Under the pieces are notes generated by a model, which had not been told where the DNA came from, did not search any database, and was given only the letters and a program-made list of their open reading frames with translations. Shown in pieces: positions 60,614-64,000 of a stretch of 64,000 bases of DNA. Origin of the DNA: Malaya genurostris (taxonomy: Eukaryota; Arthropoda; Insecta; Diptera; Culicidae). The DNA is taken from positions 153,401,641-153,465,640 of the forward strand of contig NC_080570.1 in the NCBI RefSeq assembly GCF_030247185.1. The letters are read 5' to 3'. Position 1 is the first letter of the stretch; every line of letters starts with the position of its first letter. Position numbers and translations under genes: made by a program.

Positions 60614-61101
60614 CTACCATACAAGGAGAAATGGGATTCTGTAGTTTTCATAAATCTAGTTGAAAATAGCTGCACCAAATTTGCGATGGTTCGACTTTCC
60701 GTGTTCAATAAATTGCTCAGAATCACATCGAAAATTGGACAAAAACAAACTAGAATACTAGGAATACAAATAATCAATCGACATTAAATGTCAAATTATT
60801 TTGAAATTTTCATTAAGTGAAACGTTGAGCTGCTTTGCTCTGACAAATCGAAGACGAAACAGTTAGAAATTGAAGCAACATGTCGCCACGGGCAACCGAT
60901 ATCGATATCAAACATCGTTTACATAATAGCTTGATGCTATGAAAATTATCGAGAAATTTATAGAGCAATGAATGAATCAGCAGCATACCAAGCACATTCA
61001 TCAACATTAACCTACTCACCTAGCAGCATTTGGGACATCATCGCCGCCATGCCATGGGTCAAGTCGTAAATGTAAAGAACAACTTCGTTGCACTCATCCA
61101 T
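24620..61101 (-). CDS. DeSI-1-like PPPDE peptidase fused to a PUL/armadillo domain (whole gene)
   Basis: Seven coding exons: 61020-61101, 57624-57715, 30085-30194, 25582-26173, 25177-25512, 24802-25116 and 24620-24736. All have GT/AG introns and the phases match throughout, giving 1644 nt and 547 residues. Residues 1-150 form a PPPDE thiol isopeptidase domain of the DeSI-1 type (removal of SUMO or ubiquitin). The catalytic pair is His36 (GIWHTAVVVY) and Cys106 (KHNCNTFS), close to His38/Cys108 of mammalian DeSI-1. Residues about 170-290 are a charged linker with a coiled-coil-like Gln/Glu/Lys run. Residues about 295-540 are helical repeats matching the PUL domain of PLAA/Ufd3, which binds the p97/Cdc48 C-terminus. 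The fusion suggests deSUMOylation or deubiquitination coupled to p97. Intron 2 is 27.4 kb and contains the PTER gene and most of the transposons. Confidence 0.92.
26243..26312 (+). repeat. Decayed copy of the hammerhead-bearing repeat
   Basis: Shares the AACATAA..CTGCT arm and the GATGAGTC..GAAA core with the 24103-24190 copy, but the core cytosine is changed (AATGATGA), stem II is broken and the 5' stem III strand is missing. Confidence 0.6.
27016..27995 (+). pseudogene. Nearly intact DD37E Tc1/mariner transposase
   Basis: Starts at ATG 27016 with an N-terminal HTH region, then LYDQVLTKFDRCLLMDDEAS (first Asp), LMIWQGICSCG, VMFWPDLASCHYS (second Asp) and FRPIEKYWAIMKRRL (Glu). There are 37 residues between the second Asp and the Glu, diagnostic for the DD37E mosquito family. 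Only two lesions are evident: one in-frame TAA at about 27337 and a frameshift at an A-run near 27575. So the copy is inactive but young. It lies in intron 3 of the PPPDE-PUL gene, opposite strand. Inverted termini were not identified. Confidence 0.88.
28320..28790 (+). pseudogene. Possible non-LTR retrotransposon ORF1 relic
   Basis: A frame reads NNEVHSVEYDNVALEVRVHD then DHYVRKNMSQHGQIISIESE, resembling the nucleic-acid-binding region before the zinc knuckles of LINE ORF1 proteins; it shifts frame at about 28480 and ends in an Asn-rich stretch. No Cys knuckle is seen. Weak assignment. Confidence 0.4.
29545..30010. promoter_or_regulatory. GC- and CpG-rich island in intron 3
   Basis: Clearly richer in GC and CpG than the surrounding AT-rich intron (for example CCGCCGCCGCCGACTGC, GGACGGTCGACGCGC), starting 75 bp downstream of exon 3. 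Open frames cross it on both strands, as expected from few stops in GC-rich DNA. It may be an internal promoter/enhancer or a GC-rich repeat. No function can be shown. Confidence 0.3.
30085..30194 (-). CDS. PPPDE-PUL gene exon 3
   Basis: The acceptor TTCGCAG and donor GTAAGT bound 36 codons plus two bases (GTTVLGQPQRKQVIG, then FTDYVRGLAESTF). This matches the central DeSI-1 segment before the catalytic cysteine. The following AG joins A at 26173 to make arginine. Confidence 0.92.
30200..32480. other. Start of the 27-kb intron 2, mostly unassigned
   Basis: Moderately GC-rich to about 30680, then AT-rich. AACTAA/TTAGTTGAA motifs near 31380 and 32240-32480 recall the interior of the 12191-13425 MITE. 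No gene recognised. Confidence 0.4.
32486..32680 (-). pseudogene. DD37E-like transposase fragment
   Basis: QLWPNITETVNKKVYHVECL followed by LFWRDLASCHYAKDVF, the region around the second catalytic Asp. A short remnant with no ends. Confidence 0.7.
32690..32980. repeat. Left outlier of the GAGCAGTTT degenerate repeat
   Basis: Contains TCGAGCAGTTTATCTGG and a block ATTTTCATTGAAAAAATGAC..CGAAAGTGCAAAATCAGAGC matching 42690-42805. Together with the right tract it brackets the R1 copy and the transposon. Confidence 0.6.
32981..33030 (+). repeat. R1 repeat, left part of the copy split by the transposon
   Basis: CTGTTTTAATCCACCTAGTG then GTGTAATAATGCCTTTCTCA match the R1 left end. The continuation resumes at 41338, on the other side of the 8.3-kb element. 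Confidence 0.8.
33402..36050 (+). CDS. Transposase, C2H2-finger CACTA-like (intact, 882 aa)
   Basis: A single uninterrupted reading frame starting at ATG 33402; the upstream in-frame codons lack an ATG. The N-terminus holds four C2H2 fingers: C7/C10/H23/H27, C35/C40/H53/H58, C69/C74/H87/H91 and C100/C104/H119/H124, likely for binding the transposon ends. The body resembles animal transposases with the motifs GSIFTTMNDNLGAHQIGG, HFCRTC, CIAHDLFEGW, RPKHHFTTHYPWI and LFCERKHCFFK. A plausible DDE triad is Asp352 (YQDAAE), Asp447 (NDNLG) and Glu699 (CERKH); this assignment is inference. No stop or frameshift is present over 2.6 kb while all neighbouring transposons are broken, which implies a young insertion or selection. 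It would cut and paste its own element in the nucleus. Confidence 0.85.
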   Translation: MSIEISCKFCVTVFKDLEHFIYHMRVHKYQRYFECPISECAVRCRSFESFKKHLRQRHVEIKLQRTFRCSVSSCNSVEDSVKLMAKHMTKHLKSGQPVFCPFGCICKKPFVTVNSMRIHNMYFHRNGNIRIDSDESLLKQTSVPQLDFLQLNESCSLNACSESPNPLNTFYKTNENICNIFGNLFLKLLSKKHVTESAIQEVVVALGEAVSVQTNSFKNFCLSIGYGINEQKNNNSHHLERNFCNIFDIMFGPMGLFRSPYMRKKFYREHYSFVSSIPIALQKDNEHKDAFYYYVPILETLTAMVNDPTIYNAVFRKKLKVSGYLTDFDDGTKFKTSSFFSDKTLNLFLYQDAAEMVVNAIGNATGRYKLLCVYMIIGNIDSHLRCKTENVQLILLCKNKDFSYFGSNCIFRRLVEDIKILEENGIVVHGGGFPETIRGSIFTTMNDNLGAHQIGGLVENFSTSSHFCRTCYIDHKSFKIDSLNKAEIRNPETHKHDIQMITNNASCIPFRGIKSECIFDELQHFKMFDLGAAPCIAHDLFEGWINNDLFLILKRICKEKHISPLYIQGRMNEVCHKLKLDTKIAIDFTRKSRNIKAKACDIWHIVQIFPFLFINKSIDYNDPIIHMLLLIKNITDIITTPVVSQNQIHLLRSLITEYIELRTHHFDTPLRPKHHFTTHYPWIISRLGPLMSFCTLFCERKHCFFKRALRSTLNFKNVVKFCAEQHQFYQALLTQENARFERHFLVSKFVETYKDLPEVMQSELRKFCLLDLESLYAEKASYCGHDYEKNDFIFLEHDEYGEKFYVVQIQLLIFNKYTEQVFVFGLKHSVLQSPDKGTLEINLNPLLVVAKNIKDFVDRTPLKSFLENKRLYLFIQHAIPLV
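36087..40993 (+). CDS. Transposon second gene, five-exon accessory protein (647 aa)
   Basis: Exons 36087-36186, 36258-36440, 39154-40451, 40511-40571 and 40692-40993 join in phase with GT/AG introns (71, 2713, 59 and 120 nt). Exon 1 starts MATNIKIYKICDASRFNRMA, 37 nt after the transposase stop. Exon 3 has an acidic region and then a domain with YVELKYKMINRNNYLNRFK, resembling the WK-type helical segment of proteins commonly paired with animal transposases of this kind. Exon 5 ends with YFVHNFMYAKSVSKFLELLQ, also seen in such partners from memory. Its role is not established; by analogy with two-gene CACTA elements (TnpA/TnpD) it could bind subterminal repeats or assist transposition. All five exons remain open even though intron 2 has filled with MITEs. 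A longer frame running upstream of exon 3 (from about 38814) is intronic. Confidence 0.75.
37107..37320. mobile_element. hAT-type MITE 1 (inside transposon intron)
   Basis: Inverted termini CAGGGATGTCAGGTTC and GAACCTGCCATCCCTG with flanking 8-bp repeats GTATTGGT / GAGTTGGT (6 of 8 match). An 8-bp duplication and CAG-type ends fit hAT. The interior is rich in AATCTGTGA motifs and has no coding sequence. Confidence 0.8.
37357..37608. mobile_element. hAT-type MITE 2 (inside transposon intron)
   Basis: Starts CAGAGATACCAG and ends CTGGCATCTCTG. The flanks CGAAAATG / CAAAAATG match at 7 of 8 bases, a good 8-bp target duplication. It lies 36 bp from MITE 1 and shares AATCTGTG interior motifs. Confidence 0.82.
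38666..38891. mobile_element. hAT-type MITE 3 (inside transposon intron)
   Basis: Starts CAGAGTTGCCAT and ends ATGGTAACTCTG. Flanking CATAGCAG / CATAGCTG match at 7 of 8 bases. Third member of the same group within the 2.7-kb intron; it ends about 260 bp before the next exon. Confidence 0.82.
41338..41803 (+). repeat. R1 repeat, right part of the copy split by the transposon
   Basis: Resumes with ATATATAATACTGTGGTATT (other copies read ATATAATATTGTGGTATT) and ends in the CCTTTCTATATGAGAAAGG palindrome. It carries one partial 329-bp unit. Confidence 0.8.
41810..44400. repeat. Degenerate GAGCAGTTTTTC-type repeat tract
   Basis: About 2.5 kb of loosely repeated TTTTTCGAGCAGTTT / TTTATCGAGCAG motifs without strict period, hosting the 42036-42377 MITE. 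A block at 42685-42830 (GCGTTTTTCATTGAAAAACA, CTCGAAAGTGCAAAATCAGA) also occurs at 32870-32970 on the other side of the transposon. Long frames here are repeat artefacts. Confidence 0.7.
42036..42377. mobile_element. PIF/Harbinger-like MITE (TTA duplication)
   Basis: Inverted termini AGGACTATTCACACAT and AGGATTATTCACACAT, flanked by TTA (42033-42035, 42378-42380). The interior has inverted GGCACCGTG-type arms and is GC-richer than its surroundings. 342 bp. Confidence 0.8.
44400..44960 (+). pseudogene. Mariner transposase relic
   Basis: Reads RRYVTMDETWIHHFTPESKR (first Asp region), then VIFIDYLEKGNTINIEYYIA, then LLPHPPYSLDLARSDYWLL, with stops and frameshifts between. The catalytic HQDNAP block is lost. 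The tail ALERHWNDC-like sequence is visible. Dead copy just downstream of the PTER gene. Confidence 0.8.
45092..45097 (-). terminator. Candidate poly(A) signal of the PTER-like gene
   Basis: A minus-strand AATAAA about 150 nt past the TAA stop at 45249. Its use is inferred from position. A degenerate mariner copy begins just beyond it. Confidence 0.45.
45249..46564 (-). CDS. Pter: Phosphotriesterase-related protein (PTER-like amidohydrolase)
   Basis: Five exons: 46540-46564, 46225-46476, 45730-46167, 45454-45674 and 45249-45386. All have GT/AG introns and matching phases, giving 357 residues, close to the roughly 350 usual for PTER. It belongs to the binuclear-metal amidohydrolase (TIM-barrel) superfamily. 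The visible metal ligands are His24 and His26 (LTHEH), bridging Glu176 (IIGEVGSSWP), His208 (TFHSGRD), His237 (VMSHLDR) and Asp305 (LLSHDIH). Bacterial phosphotriesterase uses a carboxylated lysine where this protein has Glu176, as in the PTER subfamily. The C-terminus ends in a VENPGRWLSVPL-type tail. The start ATG at 46564 lies in a 25-nt first coding exon. The whole gene sits on the same strand inside the 27-kb intron of the PPPDE-PUL gene. Cytosolic, by absence of a signal peptide. The physiological substrate is not evident from sequence. Confidence 0.93.
46565..47160 (-). promoter_or_regulatory. Upstream region of the PTER-like gene
   Basis: The stretch between the PTER start and the next repeat shows no coding exon that I recognise. 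It contains CT-rich stretches near 46890-46915. The promoter and 5' UTR presumably lie here; no clear core element was identified. Placement is inference from the gene's start. Confidence 0.35.
47315..47395 (-). repeat. Decayed copy of the hammerhead-bearing repeat
   Basis: On the minus strand it reads GCATAAACTGCTATGCACTG then ACGTGTCGAAGATGAAAG. The arm is well kept, but the core adenine is replaced (CTGACGT) and stem III cannot form. Confidence 0.6.
47491..49035 (+). mobile_element. Degenerate mariner-like element with AAAGGGTGATTTTT termini
   Basis: Termini AAAGGGTGATTTTT at 47491 and its complement at about 49022-49035. The internal relic reads ADGRNVTVNGERYRVMIDDF, then DLWFQQDGATSHTTRETI with the second Asp. 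The C-terminal half is shifted and interrupted by stops. The 5' half of the transposase is only recognisable as fragments (about 47620-47780). Flanking TA is eroded. Confidence 0.75.
49749..50118. mobile_element. hAT-type MITE 4
   Basis: Inverted termini CAGAGATGCCA / TGGCATCTCTG, with an interior of repeated CAGATT and AATCTGC motifs. Flanks TGCAGAAT / TGCACAGC agree at 5 of 8, so this copy looks older than those in the transposon intron. Confidence 0.65.
50125..52030. other. Intron 2, no gene recognised; short TA/TC microsatellite
   Basis: AT-rich. A (TA)n(TC)n microsatellite lies at about 51855-51880. Near 51265-51295 a GGTCCGGTTCGGTACCGGCA patch resembles the termini of GC-rich MITEs, but no partner was found. 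Confidence 0.4.
52036..52215 (+). repeat. tRNA-derived SINE, Feilai-like
   Basis: The 5' part reads GGCGCTGGTCTTACAAGCCA and TGTCCGAATCCCGACCTGG, a pol III A-box-like region and a B box (GTCCGAATCCC). The rest (GGATTCTTAGTGTCATTAGG, GGCTGCGAAATCTGTTGAAA, GGCCAAATTCCACAAAAGGA) matches what I recall of the common Aedes SINE. The name is from memory. Confidence 0.7.
52665..52830. repeat. Second copy of the 21195-21460 repeat
   Basis: Contains GATGTTAGTCCAACACTCCT and CGTTACTAGAGTTCG in the order of the first copy. About 70 percent alike by eye. Confidence 0.45.
52835..55435. other. Intron 2, no gene recognised
   Basis: Unassigned sequence between the SINE area and the minisatellite. Open frames at 53703-53939 and 55197-55409 show no family resemblance that I can name. 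Confidence 0.4.
55440..57185. repeat. Minisatellite, about 40 imperfect units of roughly 41-45 bp
   Basis: Unit approximately ACTTACAAAAAAGTAACGCA then TGTAACGCTTCGTAACGCCTAT, with frequent deletions of part of the unit and ACTAGC in place of ACTTAC in many units. It spans 1.7 kb in intron 2 and ends 440 bp from exon 2. Confidence 0.92.
57240..57340 (+). repeat. Decayed copy of the hammerhead-bearing repeat
   Basis: Contains CACTGACGAGTCGAAGCCGA followed by AAC. The CTGACGA and GAAA core elements are kept, but stem II has one mismatch (GTC/GCC) and no stem III partner is visible. It directly follows the minisatellite. Confidence 0.6.
57571..57604. repeat. (CTA)n trinucleotide microsatellite by the exon 2 donor
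   Basis: About 10 CTA units, 20 nt inside intron 2 from the exon 2 splice donor of the PPPDE-PUL gene. Confidence 0.9.
57624..57715 (-). CDS. PPPDE-PUL gene exon 2 (catalytic His)
   Basis: The acceptor TATTCCAG precedes 57715 and the donor GTATGT follows 57624. It encodes RHIEGIWHTAVVVYDREHFF then GSHGITSCLP, with the catalytic histidine in GIWHT and the usual FFG-S-GI motif of PPPDE proteases. A trinucleotide (TAG)n run starts about 20 nt past the donor, at 57571-57604. The exon is isolated between a 3.3-kb intron and a 27.4-kb intron. Confidence 0.92.
58440..59960. repeat. Degenerate tandem repeat with T-runs, period roughly 100-160 bp
   Basis: Repeating order: TTTTTTGAGATTACAACAGA, TCTCGACATTTCATGCATTT, AAGACATTCGGC, AAAAATCGGTTTCAAAAATC and TTCTGTCCCAAA. 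At least eight imperfect units in intron 1. No coding sequence. Confidence 0.8.
60573..60610. repeat. (AG)19 microsatellite
   Basis: A perfect dinucleotide run in intron 1 of the PPPDE-PUL gene, about 400 bp from exon 1. Confidence 0.95.
60815..60865 (+). repeat. Decayed copy of the hammerhead-bearing repeat
   Basis: GAGCTGCTTTGCTCTGACAA then ATCGAAGACGAAACAG. The core is altered (CTGACAA) and the 5' part is missing. It sits in intron 1 of the PPPDE-PUL gene, near exon 1. Confidence 0.5.
61020..61101 (-). CDS. PPPDE-PUL gene exon 1
   Basis: ATG at 61101 opens a 27-residue segment with VVLYIYDLTHGMA, the start of the DeSI/PPPDE fold (first strand followed by a D-L-T/S-x-G turn). The exon ends with one base before donor GTGAGT at 61019. 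A T-run and (on the plus strand) a second T-run lie directly upstream, so the 5' UTR is AT-rich. This start also matches the short N-terminus of DeSI-1 relatives. Confidence 0.9.
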
Positions 61102-61104
61102 TTT

Positions 61105-62000
61105 TTTTTGTTTTCACTGTTTTTTTTTTTGCGGTCGTTTTATTACTCACAAATCACTTGTTAATTGTATTTTATTCGGCAGTAAATTTAAACTAGATAT
61201 CACACTTACTTCTGTTTGTTTAATTTTTTTTCTTCAAATTCCTTTACATTAGTCACGTTTAACATCCTCTATAGCACAGCTGACGCAACGAAAACAAATA
61301 AGAACGAATTTTATTTCAGCACCTACTGTGATTAGCAAAGCGCCTATTATTAATCCTTCCTAGAGCGACCGGGTCTCAACCTCAGACGCACCGGACGTCT
61401 CCGCCTATGCTGGTGAGCTCCAACGATTCAACTGATCAACACGGTCCGCTTGGAGCATTACGTCGATTTGACAGAACCTTACGACGGTGCCTGCCTGGCC
61501 AGGATGCGGTACGTAAATATCACGGATACACCTGCTCACACTCATACAGTGCTGACCGTTTTTTGGATCCAAATTCGTAACCAAGACTCCCCGAGTGAAC
61601 TAATAAATACCGCGCGTGAACTGGCCAGCAGAAATTTGCATGAAAATGGTTTTCCTTTGGCGACAAATTCAATTCCCATTCGGTCGGTTATGATTGGGCA
61701 GCCGCGGCGCTTTGCTAACCTACACACTCGAATTGCACTTTGCTATTTAGATGGCACGCTAATGACGGGTGGTAATCCGTCGGGTGGTTGAACGCCCGGT
61801 GACGATTCGTCGGTCAAAAGCCCCCATCGTACCTTCAACCTCGCCAGACGGATTCACAGGCAGACGTTTACGTTTTCCACTGTGAACTATCCGACCGGGA
61901 AAATGGAAAACCTTGTAATGGGAAGCTTGCTTCTTTTGGATGCAGTGAACGAGTACACATGAATTTTGTGCTCTCGCAGTTCACGGTCATATTTTCTCAA
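61105..62000 (-). promoter_or_regulatory. Upstream region of the PPPDE-PUL gene
   Basis: Follows the start ATG at 61101. T-rich to 61260, then GC-richer to about 61900. The 5' UTR and promoter are expected here. A 113-codon plus-strand frame (61450-61791) crosses the GC-rich part; it has no resemblance I recognise, so a divergent exon is possible but unproven. Confidence 0.4.
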
Positions 62001-63040
62001 TATTATTCAGAATAATTATTAGGTAATATACTTCTTTTTTGATTGGTTTTACCTATGGCAGGGAGGTAGTTTGTGGGTGTTCGCGTGAGAATTGAATTAT
62101 TGTTTAGATTATGTGTCAGATGGGTTAACAACTAAGGATAAAAGATATATATTGAGCCATCCTATCAAACAGTAATTAGGGTTCAAACGAGGATGGGTTC
62201 GATTAAAAACAAAAACGATTACTTTCCTCGATCTATGTAAGACAGAATTATTCTAACTTTGATGTTTGGGAACAATTTAATGAGTTAATCAAAAAAATCA
62301 TAATAAATCTGGTCCACTGAACGGTGAAGTATTGTTACTTTTCGGGGAGCTCAGCATTGGAGCTAAGTTAAGAAACATGCAATCGATATTTTCTCAGCAT
62401 CTTTCAACAAACACATATTTAATCAGTTTTAGGAAGAATATTACTCCATGGACAAAAATCTGATTGAAGTTTTGAATAGTTGGTGCCACCATTGCCTAAT
62501 CACGTTTAGCTGACTCACGTAGATGCTTATTTCCTGTATATCAATTTACCAATCAAACTAAGCGTATAATCTTCACGGCCCATTCACAAAACACTATAAT
62601 TAAAAAGCAAATCAACTGGAACTTTCTTAAAATTTCACAAACTACCGACTTATTTTAACAAACTACTTAAACAACTTCTGGAATGTACGGAACCCCTGGA
62701 TGGTTTGTTCGATGAATGTTTGTTTACGTTAACTCTTGCCGATTCATGTTTTTTTGACAGACGGACCTGTTTCCAACAAAAATGAACACAGAATGAATCT
62801 CCAGCTGCCAAAGTGCCAAGCAAAGAACCCCAAAGGTTAGAGAATTTTTCTCACCGTCTCTCTCTCAAATTTTGAGCCGATGTTTATTCGGCACGCAGCC
62901 AAATTATAATCATATAAGAATAGTCACAGACAACGGATATCCAAAGTCGTGTCCATGTTTTCAAATACATTGTGAAAAATTTCGATAATAGCTTGAATTT
63001 TGGATGATCCGTCTAGCGAACAGAAGGGGTGGATCACCTC
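62000..63040. other. Intergenic, no feature recognised
   Basis: AT-rich sequence upstream of the PPPDE-PUL gene with no gene or clear repeat. Confidence 0.4.
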
Positions 63041-63047
63041 TCACATA

Positions 63048-63480
63048 TCAGCTGTTTTTCAAAGAAGGTCGAATCTAACATTGACAGCAAATGGAGAAAA
63101 ACATCTTAGACTTTGGTTTCAACTCCTATTTAGAAATTATCGTATATTCTCAGATTAATTTTTGATTACTCGATGAATTGTTGGTTTGTCTTTAAAAGGC
63201 ATACAAATTACTTTACTTTCCTTCTATATTCACTGAATAAATCAATATGAAAAAAAGTTTCACTGCTTTTCCGATTTGTTTACTTCTATGCTTTGCTGTG
63301 TGAATTATGAAGTTGCGCCCACGCGCATTTTTTTTTGTGAAATTCCGTGACTAAGCAAATCTGCGTGCGATTTTACTGTTTCATTTACTATTTTCAGTAG
63401 TAAAAAGCTCGAAAACGATCTAGAATAACAAAAAAAAAAATTCGGTTGATTTTTTCAGAAGGCCGTAAGAGCAAGTGACA
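63048..63480 (+). repeat. Second, partial copy of the 9236-9898 MITE
   Basis: Begins ATCAGCTGTTTTTCAAAGAA and follows the same order of motifs (TCTAACATTGACAGCAAATG, then GAAATTATCGTATATTCTC). By eye it is about 80 percent like the first copy; the right terminus is not recognised. Confidence 0.7.
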
Positions 63481-63529
63481 GTTTATCTTTGTTTACTTTC
63501 TCTTCTATCAATTACCAAGAGGTTTCCAC

Positions 63530-63710
63530 GTTTATCACTCAACTCTTTGCATAAAATGATACCCGAAACTTTCGACTTTCAAGCAGAATTGTGAAACTCA
63601 AGAAAATTCTTTTAATCACATCACAATAATCGAAAGAGAGAGTGATTAAAGAGAAATTGTCACTTGCTTATACGCCCTTTTGAAAAATTAACCGAGAATT
63701 CAATCAATTT
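63530..63710. repeat. Second copy of the 21010/21885 repeat
   Basis: Holds both motifs of the first locus in one block (ACTCTTTGCATAAAATGATA, then CACTTGCTTATACGCCCTTT), so it may be closer to the full element. Confidence 0.5.
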
Positions 63711-64000
63711 ACGAATTACGTTCTTCTGAATTGTGTCATATATGGATTTACATTACCTGTAAATTTCACAATTTTTTTGCTGTGTATTGAACATCAAATC
63801 TGTACAAAATGTTCATTTCGACCTAAGTAACAATGAGAGATTCTCTTTGTTTACTTTCTCTTTCGATTATTGCGACGATGACGATGTCCAGCCAGCGACT
63901 GGCACCATTAAAGAGGTGACAAGCTATTATAAATACACTCTCCTACTCAATGCTTGATCGGAGAAATAGGTATAAAGCGAGAGGACTAGTGTTTGATGGA

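Noticed and set aside
1..64000. CRISPR array, bacterial operons, or LTR retrotransposons
   Set aside because: No spaced direct repeats of CRISPR type, no prokaryotic gene order, and no reverse transcriptase/protease/integrase set with LTRs; all recognised genes are spliced insect genes or DNA transposons/LINE relics.

Overview
The window looks like nuclear DNA from a culicine mosquito, probably Aedes-like. It is AT-rich, has spliced insect genes with 59-nt to 27-kb introns, and is packed with transposon relics typical of mosquitoes: DD37E Tc1/mariner elements, mariners, a tRNA-derived SINE resembling Feilai, and many MITEs. The species cannot be fixed from the sequence alone. Host coding sequence is under 5 percent of the window; most of the rest is repeats. 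Three host genes can be read exon by exon, all on the minus strand. (1) Positions 1-19540: an SLC26-type anion transporter whose 3' end lies off the left edge. It has a shared body (1-1538) and two phase-compatible first coding exons, at 8079-8340 and 19255-19540. (2) Positions 24620-61101: a seven-exon gene for a 547-residue protein joining a DeSI-1-like PPPDE deSUMOylase/deubiquitinase domain to a PUL/armadillo domain; its second intron is about 27.4 kb. (3) Positions 45249-46564: a complete five-exon phosphotriesterase-related (PTER) amidohydrolase gene, nested on the same strand inside that intron. The main mobile element is an 8.3-kb, apparently intact two-gene DNA transposon at about 33031-41337. 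Gene 1 is an 882-residue transposase with four C2H2 fingers and a DDE-type core like animal CACTA/EnSpm-like proteins. Gene 2 is a five-exon, 647-residue accessory protein. The element sits inside a copy of a dispersed repeat (called R1 here), and its own 2.7-kb intron has collected three hAT-type MITEs. Other notable structure includes a type III hammerhead ribozyme with a complete consensus core at 24103-24190 (plus strand), in a small repeat whose four other copies here are decayed; a 1.7-kb minisatellite beside exon 2 of the PPPDE-PUL gene; a 329-bp tandem array inside an R1 copy; and several MITEs with readable target-site duplications. Exon junctions were inferred by hand from GT/AG sites, phase and family homology recalled from memory. 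No alignment, expression data or database search was available.
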